Of a DNA stretch of 64,000 bases, positions 45,736 to 54,001 are shown in pieces. The stretch covers positions 1 through 64,000 of the forward strand of contig CACCFV010000003.1 in the NCBI GenBank assembly GCA_902544985.1. Reading direction: 5' to 3'. The translations under genes and the position numbers were made by a program. The stretch is from an uncultured Pelagibacteraceae bacterium (lineage in GTDB: Bacteria; Pseudomonadota; Alphaproteobacteria; Pelagibacterales; Pelagibacteraceae). The notes beneath the pieces were generated by a model. The model had not been told where the DNA came from. It did not search any database and saw only the letters and a program-made list of their open reading frames with translations. Positions within the stretch are counted from its first letter, which is position 1, and every line of letters starts with the position of its first letter.

Positions 45736-47190
45736 ATGAAGAATGATATGAATTGGAATTTCGACAACTCTTATTCAAGATTGTCTGATGTATTTAAAGA
45801 ACATATTGAACCTATTGCCGTAAAAAACCCTGAGTTAGTTTTAATGAATAAAGATTTAGTTGAAGAATTAAACTTGGACTTTTCCAAAATCGACAAAAAT
45901 GAATTAGCAGCTTTATTTGCTGGTAATATTCTTCCAGAGGGGAGTAATGCTATTGCTCAAGCTTATGCTGGTCACCAATTTGGACATTTCACAATGTTAG
46001 GAGATGGAAGAGCAGTTTTAATAGGAGAGCATTTAACGAAAAATAATGAGAGATACGATATTCAATTTAAAGGATCAGGTAAAACAGCATTTTCAAGAAA
46101 TGGTGACGGCAGAGCTGCACTGGGTCCAATGTTAAGAGAGTATATAATTAGTGAAGCGATGCATCACCTAAATATTCCATCAACAAGAAGTTTAGCGGTA
46201 GCTAAAACAGGTGAGGAAATAATGCGAGAGACTCCATTGCAAGGTGCTATCTTGACGAGGGTAGCTTCAAGTCATATTAGAGTTGGAACTTTTCAATATG
46301 TTGCAGCACGTGATAAAAAAGATGAGTTAGAAATTTTACTTAATTATGTGATTAAAAGACATTATCCAAAACTAATAAATTCAAACAATAAAGCTTTAGA
46401 CCTTTTGAGCGTGCTTATAGATAAACAAATTGATCTTGTAGTTAATTGGATGCGTGTTGGATTTATTCATGGTGTTATGAATACTGATAACATGGCAATT
46501 TCTGGTGAGACAATCGATTATGGTCCATGTGCATTCATGGATATCTATGACCCAAAAACAGTTTTTAGCTCAATTGATAGGATGGGAAGATATGCTTATT
46601 GTAATCAACCAGCTATAACAAAATGGAATCTTTCAAGATTTGCTGAGTGTTTAATACCTTTAATTGCTGAAGATGAAGATAAGGCGGTTAAAAGTGCAAC
46701 AGAGATAATTGAAACATTTGGCAAAAAATATGAAGAAAAATGGTTGAAGATGATGAGAACAAAACTTGGATTATTAGGTGAAGATAAAAAAGATAAGTTT
46801 TTGATTGTTGATTTGCTCACTTGGATGCATCAAAACAAAGTAGACTATACAAATACTTTTTGCCATTTAATGAATCTTAAAGACTATGATGATGACTTAT
46901 ATAAAGATGATAATTTTCAAAAATGGAAAAAAAATTGGCTAGAGAGATTAAAACTAAATAATAATACTCATGAAAATTATACAAAATTAATGAGAAGTGT
47001 TAATCCTCTTGTAATTCCCAGAAATCATAAAATTGAAAATGCATTAGAAAAAGCCAACGATAGTAATCTTGAGCCATTTAATAAACTATTAGAAATTTTA
47101 AAAGCACCATATGAACTGCAAGAAAATATTTCAGATTATCTGAAAATGGACACCTCTTTTAAAGATTACAAAACTTTTTGTGGTACTTAA
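45736..47190 (+). CDS. selO: SelO/YdiU-family protein adenylyltransferase
   Basis: Pseudokinase-fold enzyme that AMPylates proteins, linked to redox stress. From the chosen ATG at 45736 it has 484 residues; the ORF-track start at 45688 lies inside msrA. Motifs are YAGHQFGHFTMLGDGRA, QFKGSGKTAFSRNGDGRAAL (in part), RSLAVAKTGE, RVASSHIRVGTFQY, MNTDNMAISGETIDYGPCAF (in part) with metal-binding Asn/Asp, and the C-terminal FCGT, whose Cys sits where SelO proteins have Cys or selenocysteine. Ends 5 bases from the convergent 2OG-Fe oxygenase gene. Confidence 0.93.
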   Translation: MKNDMNWNFDNSYSRLSDVFKEHIEPIAVKNPELVLMNKDLVEELNLDFSKIDKNELAALFAGNILPEGSNAIAQAYAGHQFGHFTMLGDGRAVLIGEHLTKNNERYDIQFKGSGKTAFSRNGDGRAALGPMLREYIISEAMHHLNIPSTRSLAVAKTGEEIMRETPLQGAILTRVASSHIRVGTFQYVAARDKKDELEILLNYVIKRHYPKLINSNNKALDLLSVLIDKQIDLVVNWMRVGFIHGVMNTDNMAISGETIDYGPCAFMDIYDPKTVFSSIDRMGRYAYCNQPAITKWNLSRFAECLIPLIAEDEDKAVKSATEIIETFGKKYEEKWLKMMRTKLGLLGEDKKDKFLIVDLLTWMHQNKVDYTNTFCHLMNLKDYDDDLYKDDNFQKWKKNWLERLKLNNNTHENYTKLMRSVNPLVIPRNHKIENALEKANDSNLEPFNKLLEILKAPYELQENISDYLKMDTSFKDYKTFCGT

Positions 47191-47195
47191 CTTTA

Positions 47196-47897
47196 TTAAT
47201 TAGAAAATTTTTTCCAATTTTCGACTGGGGGAACTAAATGTTCAAGTGTTGATGAATCTTTTGCTAAAAATACTATATCTGCTGAAATTGATATCCTTTC
47301 AGAATTAGACTTTCCTTGTTCTGTGCCATGAATTGTTTTAGAAGGAAATATCAATAGATCATCTTCTTTAGTATCAAATACAACTTTGCTTGAATTTAAA
47401 ATATCTCGTTTTTTAAAAATATTTTCTTTTGCTAGCGATCTTGAATCGAATAATTGTGGAATAAATTCATTATGCTTAGAAGTATCAAAAAACATGATCT
47501 TAGCATCGTCTTTTTGTTTCTTTAAATAAAATGCAATAGAAAGATGTGACTGATCATGTGAATGATTATCAATATGTTCAGTTTTTTTTGAAATTGTTGC
47601 CCACGATCTCTGAAAATAAAGATCAAGTTTTTTATAGTTCACTGATAAACTTTCTAAATATTCCAAAATACAATTATTAATTTGAATAAACAAATTTTTA
47701 AATTTTGGATTATTGTGCAAATATTCAAATCCTTGGGTATCTCCTGTCCAAGCTTTTGTTGTAGATTTATAATCTAAATTTTTACTTTTTTTTTCCATCA
47801 ATCGGACTTCTTCGATCATTTCGTTTTTTTCACTTTCTGATAGTGAAAGTGAAGACTTATAAACTGTTAATGGAAAAAAATTAAAAATTTTTTGCAT
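47196..47897 (-). CDS. Putative 2-oxoglutarate/Fe(II)-dependent oxygenase (TIGR02466-like)
   Basis: A 233-residue protein with the double-stranded beta-helix pattern of phage-type 2OG-Fe oxygenases. Early block FFPLTVYKSSL; metal site likely in NHSHDQSHLSIAFYLK (about 115-130), followed by the second metal His and 2OG-binding Arg in LLIFPSKTIHGTEQGKSNSERISIS (quoted here as a region, about 185-205). The substrate is unknown; relatives hydroxylate small metabolites or proteins. It is last in a tspO-DadA-oxygenase minus-strand set, 11 bases after the FAD enzyme. Confidence 0.78.
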   Translation of the reverse strand: MQKIFNFFPLTVYKSSLSLSESEKNEMIEEVRLMEKKSKNLDYKSTTKAWTGDTQGFEYLHNNPKFKNLFIQINNCILEYLESLSVNYKKLDLYFQRSWATISKKTEHIDNHSHDQSHLSIAFYLKKQKDDAKIMFFDTSKHNEFIPQLFDSRSLAKENIFKKRDILNSSKVVFDTKEDDLLIFPSKTIHGTEQGKSNSERISISADIVFLAKDSSTLEHLVPPVENWKKFSN

Positions 47898-47908
47898 TTA
47901 ATAGTAAA

Positions 47909-49012
47909 TTATAACACGTAAGGTTCGGGTCTTGCTTTTGCACCTAATACTCTTTCTACTGCCATATTTGAAATATCAATCGATTGATAAGAGCCTGTTG
48001 TAATTAGTTCTGTTAAAGCTCTTCCAATTCCTGGTGCTTGCATTAACCCTCTTCCAGTAAATCCAGTTGCTAAGTATACGTTTTCAAATTTAGGATGTTT
48101 TCCTACAACCGCATTATTATCTAATCTATTACAATCATAATAACCTGCCCAACCCCCAGTTAATTTCAATTCTTCAAATGCTGGAATTCTTTTAGCTAAA
48201 GCAGGCCAAACTAATTCCTCAAAATCATCCCAAGCAGGTTCGAGATCTTTAGCATCAAAAACAGATTTAGGTGAACCAGCTAAATACTCTTTACCCTCAG
48301 GCCTCCAATAAACTCCTGTAGTTAAATCTCCAGTTAATGGCATTTCAGGAATGTGTTTTGGACACTTAACTCTAAAGACTGTATGCTTTTGAGGTTCAAC
48401 TGGAATATCTTCTAATAGTTCTTTTGTCCAACATCCAGCGGCAGATACTATGGTTTTAGCATTTATTTCTGACAAAGATTTTACCTCTCCCTTTATGAAT
48501 TCTGCACCTTGTTCTATTGCTTTACTTTTTAATGCTGTATGAAAAAGAAAAGGATCAATCCATCCTTCACTTTTATTATCAGTAAATGTGGCAGTTTCTA
48601 TTCCTTCTTTGTTTATATAAGGGAAAAATTTATCTAAATCAGATCCTTTAATGTTTTTTGTTCCAGCTTCGCACGCTTTATGATTTTCCAAAGCCTTATA
48701 TTGTTCTTCCGCATGTTCTGGGCCAAACATTAATAGATATCCATTTGGAACCATGCTTGCAGTTGGATTAGGATTTTTTTCTGTTTTGAGTAATTCTGGT
48801 ATTTGAAAAATAAACTCTCTGGCAAATTTACCTAACAAAATATTCTCTGTTTGAAAAAATTGTCTTCTAAAACCACCAAGTGAGAGAGGAAAAGAAGCTG
48901 ATTTATAAGTTGGGTCTCTTTCAATTACTTTGACTTTTCTTCCTTCTTTAGACAGAAAATAAGCGGTTGCTGCACCAATAATTCCACCACCAACTATTAC
49001 AACGTCATCCAT
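47909..49012 (-). CDS. DadA-family FAD-dependent amino acid/sarcosine-type oxidoreductase
   Basis: A 367-residue flavoprotein with the ADP-binding loop VVIVGGGIIGAATAYFLS (about 4-21), a PLSLGGFRRQFFQTEN flavin block and a C-terminal NVYLATGFTGRGLMQAPGIG, as in sarcosine oxidase beta, glycine oxidase and FOXRED1-like proteins. These oxidise N-methyl or amino groups of small amino acids. Since creatinase in this window produces sarcosine, sarcosine is an attractive substrate, but D-amino acids, dimethylglycine or proline derivatives fit equally. It abuts tspO with no gap. Confidence 0.85.
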   Translation of the reverse strand: MDDVVIVGGGIIGAATAYFLSKEGRKVKVIERDPTYKSASFPLSLGGFRRQFFQTENILLGKFAREFIFQIPELLKTEKNPNPTASMVPNGYLLMFGPEHAEEQYKALENHKACEAGTKNIKGSDLDKFFPYINKEGIETATFTDNKSEGWIDPFLFHTALKSKAIEQGAEFIKGEVKSLSEINAKTIVSAAGCWTKELLEDIPVEPQKHTVFRVKCPKHIPEMPLTGDLTTGVYWRPEGKEYLAGSPKSVFDAKDLEPAWDDFEELVWPALAKRIPAFEELKLTGGWAGYYDCNRLDNNAVVGKHPKFENVYLATGFTGRGLMQAPGIGRALTELITTGSYQSIDISNMAVERVLGAKARPEPYVL

Positions 49013-49495
49013 TTAATTTAATATCATTAGGTTATAGTTAAGAAATAAAGCATAGAGACACCAAAGTAAATATGGAATCATTAAGTAATAACTTACAAAA
49101 TTGACACGTTTAAATCTTATAATCAAAATTATTATCAAAGTTATCAAAATAACTAAAACAACTAATGCAAAAAATATGTGATGTAATCCAAAAAAAACAA
49201 TACTCCAAGTTGCATTAAAAACTATATGTATAAAATAAATATAAATTGTATTTACATCTCTTTTTTTACTGTGCCAAAAGAACCAAATAGCTAATGTCAT
49301 CATTATGTAAAGTGTCGTCCAAACAGGGGCAAATATCCAATCTGGTGGATTATAATTTGATTTAATTAGACCAGAGTACCAAGGCTCTTTGAGGCTTATA
49401 GTGACCAAACCACCTATAAATGATGCAGAAAAAGTGACAATTGAAAAAAGAATTAATGATAAAAATTTATTTTTTAACATATTAGTATTATACAT
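49013..49495 (-). CDS. tspO: TspO/MBR family tryptophan-rich sensory protein
   Basis: Five-span membrane protein binding tetrapyrroles and lipids, known in Rhodobacter to regulate photosynthesis genes and stress. At 160 residues: SFIGGLVTI in span one, the family hallmark KSNYNPPDWIFAPVWTTLYIMM, and FNATWSIVFFGLH. The ORF-track ATG is at 49495, but a TATAAT (minus strand, 49492-49487) lies between it and an in-frame ATG at 49480 (MLKNKF), which may be the real, leaderless start. Followed directly by the DadA-type gene. Confidence 0.9.
   Translation of the reverse strand: MYNTNMLKNKFLSLILFSIVTFSASFIGGLVTISLKEPWYSGLIKSNYNPPDWIFAPVWTTLYIMMTLAIWFFWHSKKRDVNTIYIYFIHIVFNATWSIVFFGLHHIFFALVVLVILITLIIILIIRFKRVNFVSYYLMIPYLLWCLYALFLNYNLMILN
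49486..49492. promoter_or_regulatory. Shared symmetrical -10 region between tspO and the SDR gene
   Basis: The heptamer TATTATA reads TATAAT on the minus strand (49492-49487) and TATTAT on the plus strand (49486-49491). Only 9 bases separate the two called ATGs (24 if tspO starts at 49480), so one element may serve both directions. No clear -35 is visible on either side. Inference from sequence only. Confidence 0.4.
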
Positions 49496-49504
49496 CTTTA
49501 TAGA

Positions 49505-50266
49505 ATGGATAAAAAAACAATTTGGATTACAGGTGGTAGCACAGGAATTGGTAAAGCTTTAGCAATAAAATTTGCCAAAGAAGGTTGGAATGTTGCAATT
49601 TCTGCAAGACGTGAAAATCTACTAAAAGAGACTTGTGGAGAACATGAAAATATTAGTTCTTTTCCACTAGATGTAACCGATAAAAGTAAATGTAAAGAAG
49701 TCTTCCAAAATATAGTTAATACTTTTCATAATATAGATATTTGTTTTTTCTCAACTGGTACATGGGATCCAAAAAGAGAAAAAGATATTGATGTTGAACA
49801 AATTGAAAATGTTTTTAAAATTAATTTCTTTGGAACCTTAAATAGCATTAAAGCTGTAGAGAAATACTTTAAGGACAAAAAGAGTGGAACGATTACAATA
49901 GTCTCATCTATTGCAGGTTACCGAGGTTTGCCTAACTCAACAGGGTATGGACCTTCTAAATCAGCTTTAAATAATTTAGCTGAAAGTTTATATTTTGATT
50001 TCGGTAGATCAAATGTCCGAGTATGTCTAGTCTCACCAGGTTTTATTAAAACACCCATGACAGATAAAAATGATTTTAAAATGCCTTTCTTAAAAACTCC
50101 TGAATATGCTGCAGAAAAAATTTATGATGGTTTAATAAAAAAAAATTCTTTTGAAATTCATTTTCCAAAATCTCTAACAATTATCTTAAAGATACTTAGC
50201 TTCCTACCAAATAGAATTTATTTTGGATTGATTGGAAAACTTACAAAGTATCAAAAAAAAAATTAA
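49505..50266 (+). CDS. Short-chain dehydrogenase/reductase
   Basis: A 253-residue classical SDR, NAD(P)-dependent. The cofactor loop is WITGGSTGIGKALA (about 6-19), ISARRENL marks NADPH preference by its Arg residues, IVSSIAGYRG holds the catalytic Ser and YGPSKSAL the Tyr-Lys pair. C-terminal residues contain a hydrophobic ILKILSFLPNRIYFGLIG segment that may touch the membrane. It faces the lipid-modification set (DUF3833, CFA-like) and overlaps DUF3833 by 4 bases at the stops; an SDR is a frequent companion of such sets. Substrate unknown. Confidence 0.88.
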   Translation: MDKKTIWITGGSTGIGKALAIKFAKEGWNVAISARRENLLKETCGEHENISSFPLDVTDKSKCKEVFQNIVNTFHNIDICFFSTGTWDPKREKDIDVEQIENVFKINFFGTLNSIKAVEKYFKDKKSGTITIVSSIAGYRGLPNSTGYGPSKSALNNLAESLYFDFGRSNVRVCLVSPGFIKTPMTDKNDFKMPFLKTPEYAAEKIYDGLIKKNSFEIHFPKSLTIILKILSFLPNRIYFGLIGKLTKYQKKN

Positions 50267-50811
50267 TCTTTAACAAAAACTACAGTTAATTCTGCTACTT
50301 TAAAACCAAATTTAGTCATTGTAGCTCTGTTAATTGCTACACGATCATCTTGTTTAAAAATCCAATCATCAAAGGTAATTTTCATCTCTTTACCTTTTAC
50401 TGGAACTAATAAAACATATTCAAATTTAAAAGCTGGGCCATATGAATATCCCTTAGCTTTTCCTACAACATCTCCTGCTGTACCCTCATAATTATTTTCA
50501 TCAATTTTAGTAATTTGCCACTGCCTATTTTGAATTTCTCCATCATCCCAATTAAATTTTTCATCAAGTATCAGTTGTTTCCCATCCCATTTTCCATTTA
50601 AATCTGCAGAAAATTGTCTTGTAACTTTTCCTGATCTATTTTGAAGTACTCCCCATGCTTTTACATTACCAGATAAATAATTTTCAATTATTAACCTTGG
50701 TTCTTTATTTTTAAAATCTTCTGGTTTCATAGCGCTATTATTTGAACAGTTTGTAATTAAGAATAGAAAAATTATCAATATAATTGATTTAATATTTTTA
50801 TTTATTGTCAT
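50263..50811 (-). CDS. DUF3833 lipoprotein
   Basis: A 182-residue protein with a lipoprotein signal (hydrophobic 8-20, lipobox LITNCS with Cys22). The body has the DUF3833 pattern: YLSGNVKAWGVLQNRSGKVTRQF (in part), LDEKFNWDDGE, RQWQI and the FDDWIFKQDD block. Members are lipocalin-like envelope proteins and often neighbour CFA-synthase-like methyltransferases. Last gene of the minus-strand FAD enzyme-DUF1365-CFA-DUF3833 set, 17 bases after the CFA gene. Confidence 0.88.
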   Translation of the reverse strand: MTINKNIKSIILIIFLFLITNCSNNSAMKPEDFKNKEPRLIIENYLSGNVKAWGVLQNRSGKVTRQFSADLNGKWDGKQLILDEKFNWDDGEIQNRQWQITKIDENNYEGTAGDVVGKAKGYSYGPAFKFEYVLLVPVKGKEMKITFDDWIFKQDDRVAINRATMTKFGFKVAELTVVFVKD

Positions 50812-50827
50812 ATGTCTCCTTTTGAAC

Positions 50828-52006
50828 TCATTTATTCTGTAATGAAAATTGAATTAAATCTATATTTTTGGATTTAAATCCTGCTTCACAATAAGATAGA
50901 TAAAACTCCCACATTCTTTTAAAAGTTAAGTCAAATCCTTGTTTTTTTATTAAGTCCCACTTCTTATTAAATTCATTTCTCCATATTGCTAATGTATTAG
51001 AATAATGATCTGCATAAGAATCATATGATTTTATAGTTAAGCCATTTTCTGAAACATATTTATTAATAATACTTTTGCTTGGTAAAAATCCTCCAGGAAA
51101 AATATATTTTTGGATAAAATCTGTCTTAGTTTTATATCGATCAAATATATTGTCGTCTATCGTAATTGCTTGAATAGCTGCTCTTCCATTGTCTGATAGA
51201 TTGTTCTTTATTGTTTTAAAATAACTTTCTAAATAATTTTGTCCTACCGCTTCAATCATTTCAATTGAAGCAATTGAATTGTACTTGTCTCTTAAATCTC
51301 TGTAATCTTTTATTTCTATATTTACTTTTTCATTCAACCCACACTCATGGATTCTTTTTTTTGCATATTCAAATTGTTTTTTTGAAATAGTTATACAGTC
51401 TAACTTTACATCATATTTTTTTCCTAAATATTCAGCAAATCCACCCCATCCACATCCAATTTCTAAAATTTTATCTCCATTGTTTGGTCTTATTAAATCA
51501 ATTAATTTTTGGTATTTATTATTTTGAGCATTTGAAAGTTCTTTATTTCTCTCATCAAATATTGCACTAGAATAAGTTAAAGTTTTATCAAGCCAAAGTG
51601 CAAAAAACTCATTTCCTAAATCATAATGTTTTGAAATATTTTCTTTACTTCGACCTCTCGTATTCTTGATGAATATATTTTTCACATAATTGACTATTGG
51701 GAAATCTAATAAACCAGAAAATTTATGAATTATTTTGATATTTCTTGCAGTAATCTCAATTAAATTTGAAAGGTTGTCAGTTTCAAATTCATCCCTCATG
51801 TAAGATTCAGCGAAACCAACACTTCCTCCCTTTATCAAATTGAAAGAAAAACTTGGTTTTTTTATTTTCAAAGTAGATTTTAAAGAGCTATTAGGGTTTC
51901 CAAATTTTAATAATTCTCCATCGTATTTTATTATTTCCAAATATCCTTGGTCAATATTTTTCAAAATTTTTAAAACAATTTGATCTGAAATGTTATATAT
52001 GCCCAT
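50828..52006 (-). CDS. Cyclopropane-fatty-acyl-phospholipid synthase-like methyltransferase
   Basis: SAM-dependent enzyme modifying unsaturated acyl chains of membrane lipids. The 392-residue protein has an N-terminal lipid-binding region with GSVGFAESYMRDEFETDNL, then NISKHYDLGNEFFALWLDKTLTYSSAIF (in part), the SAM loop ILEIGCGWGGFAEYL (about 176-190) and IEMIEAVG, then the late WEFYLSYCEAGF. It may make cyclopropane or methyl-branched chains; UfaM-type methyltransferases of furan fatty acid synthesis belong to the same family. Shares one base with DUF1365 upstream. Confidence 0.9.
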   Translation of the reverse strand: MGIYNISDQIVLKILKNIDQGYLEIIKYDGELLKFGNPNSSLKSTLKIKKPSFSFNLIKGGSVGFAESYMRDEFETDNLSNLIEITARNIKIIHKFSGLLDFPIVNYVKNIFIKNTRGRSKENISKHYDLGNEFFALWLDKTLTYSSAIFDERNKELSNAQNNKYQKLIDLIRPNNGDKILEIGCGWGGFAEYLGKKYDVKLDCITISKKQFEYAKKRIHECGLNEKVNIEIKDYRDLRDKYNSIASIEMIEAVGQNYLESYFKTIKNNLSDNGRAAIQAITIDDNIFDRYKTKTDFIQKYIFPGGFLPSKSIINKYVSENGLTIKSYDSYADHYSNTLAIWRNEFNKKWDLIKKQGFDLTFKRMWEFYLSYCEAGFKSKNIDLIQFSLQNK

Positions 52007-52764
52007 TAATTCTCAAAAGTAATATTATTCCTAATCTTAAGTTTTTTTTTTATAAATTTTATTCCTTTGAGCCATAATTTAAAAGCTTCAAAATGTATCG
52101 CTGAAATGATTTTAAAAGTCATTAATGGGTGTTTTATGTAAGATTTTAGTAATTCTTTACTATTAAAATCAACTCTTTTTCCATCTTGAGATGCAAATAA
52201 AATTTTTTCATCTAGTTGATATTGATCAATAACGACTGAAATCTTTTCCGAAGGTTTTAAAATTCTAAAAAAATAATTACAGTTCATTTCAATAAATGGA
52301 GAAACATGAAATTTTTTTGAACAGTTGTGTTGTAACAAATTATCATTTTCAACTTTAAAAATATAAGTATGTTGTTCTCCAAAAGTATTTTTTACCTCAT
52401 ATAAAATTGAAATTAAATTTTTGTTATTATCATAAACAAAAAAAACGCTTAAAGGATTAAAAACATACCCCAAAATTCTTGGATAACACAAAAGTTTTAT
52501 TCTTATATCTTTTGAATTTATATCGTTTTCATCTAAGTTTTTTTTTACCCATTCAATTAGAGATGAACCATCTCTTTCACCATGATCTTTGTCAAAAAAA
52601 CTAATTAGATTAAAACGATTATAAGAAAAAAATGTTATATCTTTACCCAAATTATTAAGATCAGATAAATCAATTAATAATGAAAATACTCTATATTTAA
52701 AAAAATGTAATTTGGGTTTAAATCTCTTGTGGATTACTGTTCCATTGTAAATTGAACTAGTCAT
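52006..52764 (-). CDS. DUF1365 domain protein
   Basis: A 252-residue protein that starts IYNGTVIHKRFKPKLHFFKYRVF, the DUF1365 hallmark, followed by DHGERDGSSLIEWV, LCYPRILGYVFNPLSVFFVYD and FHVSPFIEMNCNYFF. Function unknown, but the family is almost always encoded between an FAD oxidoreductase and a CFA-synthase-like gene, as here, implying a role in acyl-chain modification. It overlaps the FAD gene by 8 bases. Confidence 0.92.
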   Translation of the reverse strand: MTSSIYNGTVIHKRFKPKLHFFKYRVFSLLIDLSDLNNLGKDITFFSYNRFNLISFFDKDHGERDGSSLIEWVKKNLDENDINSKDIRIKLLCYPRILGYVFNPLSVFFVYDNNKNLISILYEVKNTFGEQHTYIFKVENDNLLQHNCSKKFHVSPFIEMNCNYFFRILKPSEKISVVIDQYQLDEKILFASQDGKRVDFNSKELLKSYIKHPLMTFKIISAIHFEAFKLWLKGIKFIKKKLKIRNNITFEN

Positions 52765-53998
52765 TAAGGTATTTTAGCATTTCAATAGATGATTTTATTC
52801 CATCTTCATGAAAACCGTAACCAAAATAACTACCACAAAAAAGAATATTTCTTTTATTTTGCAAATTTTTAAGCTTACTTTGATGATCTAAAGCTAATTG
52901 ATCAAAATATGGGTGGGTAAATTTTACCTTCTTTAAAATCTTTGTCTCATCAATGTTAAAATAAGGGTTTAGAGTAAGAAAGATATTTTTTTCACATTCT
53001 AAATTTTGCAATAAATTTAACCAATAAGTGATAGAATTTTTTTCAATTTCATTTTTTTTCATAGATGAGTTCCAAGAACACCAGGCATTCTTATTTTTAG
53101 GCATAACTGACTCATCTGTATGTATATAAGCATAATTTTCTTTATAACTAAAATTAGATAGAATTTCTTTTTCTTGATCAGTTGGATTTTCAATTATTGA
53201 TAATGCCTCATCAGCATGAGTCGCAACAATTACTTTATCATAATCAAAAAATTCATTTTTTCCGCCATAATATAAATCAATACCATTACTTTTGCTTACA
53301 ATCTTATTTACTTTATAATTTTTAAAATACTCGCCACTAATTTTTGAAAGAATTGTTTTTACATATGATCTGCTTCTATTTGAAACTGTATACCATTGTG
53401 GTCTATTCTTAAGTTTAAATAATCCATGGTTTTGAAAAAATTTTAAAAAAAATTTTAAAGGCATCTTGTTTGCAGCATAAGGTGGCATCGACCAAATTGC
53501 TGATACCATAGGTATTAAATGATAATTTATAAATTCTTTAGATAAATTATTCTTTACCAAATAATCCTCTAAAGTGATTTCCTCATTTAAATCATTTAAT
53601 CTGTCAGATTTTTTATAGAATTTTAGAATATCAAAAAACATTTTCAAAAATCTGATATTAAATAAATTCAACTTATTAGAAAAAATACCATTTAATCCTT
53701 TTCCACAATATTCAAAGTTTGAATCTTTTACTGATACAGAAAAAGACATATCGCTTTTTTCAATTTCAATTTTATTTTCATTAAAAAACTCAATTAAATT
53801 TGGATAAGTTTTAAAGTTAAATACGATGAAGCCTATATCCACTGGAACTTTTTTCGTTCCAAAAATTAAATCTATTGTATGAGAGTGCCCACCAAAATGA
53901 TCCTCTTTTTCAAATAAATCTACATGATTATTTTTAGAGAGGTAATAAGCTGCACTTAATCCTGAAATGCCTGAACCAACTACAGCAATTTTCATCAA
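52757..53998 (-). CDS. NAD(P)/FAD-dependent oxidoreductase of the DUF1365/CFA set
   Basis: A 413-residue amine-oxidase-like flavoprotein. Seen: AVVGSGISGLSAAYYLSKNN (residues 4-23), GGHSHTIDL, VPVDIGFIVFN, a mid SAIWSMPPYAANKMPLKFFL block, VIVATHADEALSII and the C-terminal CGSYFGYGFHEDGIKSS. Relatives act as desaturases or dehydrogenases on lipids (phytoene-desaturase clan). It is the first gene of the four-gene set and lies 3 bases after the gcvP stop on the same strand, so read-through from the glycine-controlled operon is possible. Confidence 0.9.
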   Translation of the reverse strand: MMKIAVVGSGISGLSAAYYLSKNNHVDLFEKEDHFGGHSHTIDLIFGTKKVPVDIGFIVFNFKTYPNLIEFFNENKIEIEKSDMSFSVSVKDSNFEYCGKGLNGIFSNKLNLFNIRFLKMFFDILKFYKKSDRLNDLNEEITLEDYLVKNNLSKEFINYHLIPMVSAIWSMPPYAANKMPLKFFLKFFQNHGLFKLKNRPQWYTVSNRSRSYVKTILSKISGEYFKNYKVNKIVSKSNGIDLYYGGKNEFFDYDKVIVATHADEALSIIENPTDQEKEILSNFSYKENYAYIHTDESVMPKNKNAWCSWNSSMKKNEIEKNSITYWLNLLQNLECEKNIFLTLNPYFNIDETKILKKVKFTHPYFDQLALDHQSKLKNLQNKRNILFCGSYFGYGFHEDGIKSSIEMLKYLND

Positions 53999-54001
53999 TG
54001 A

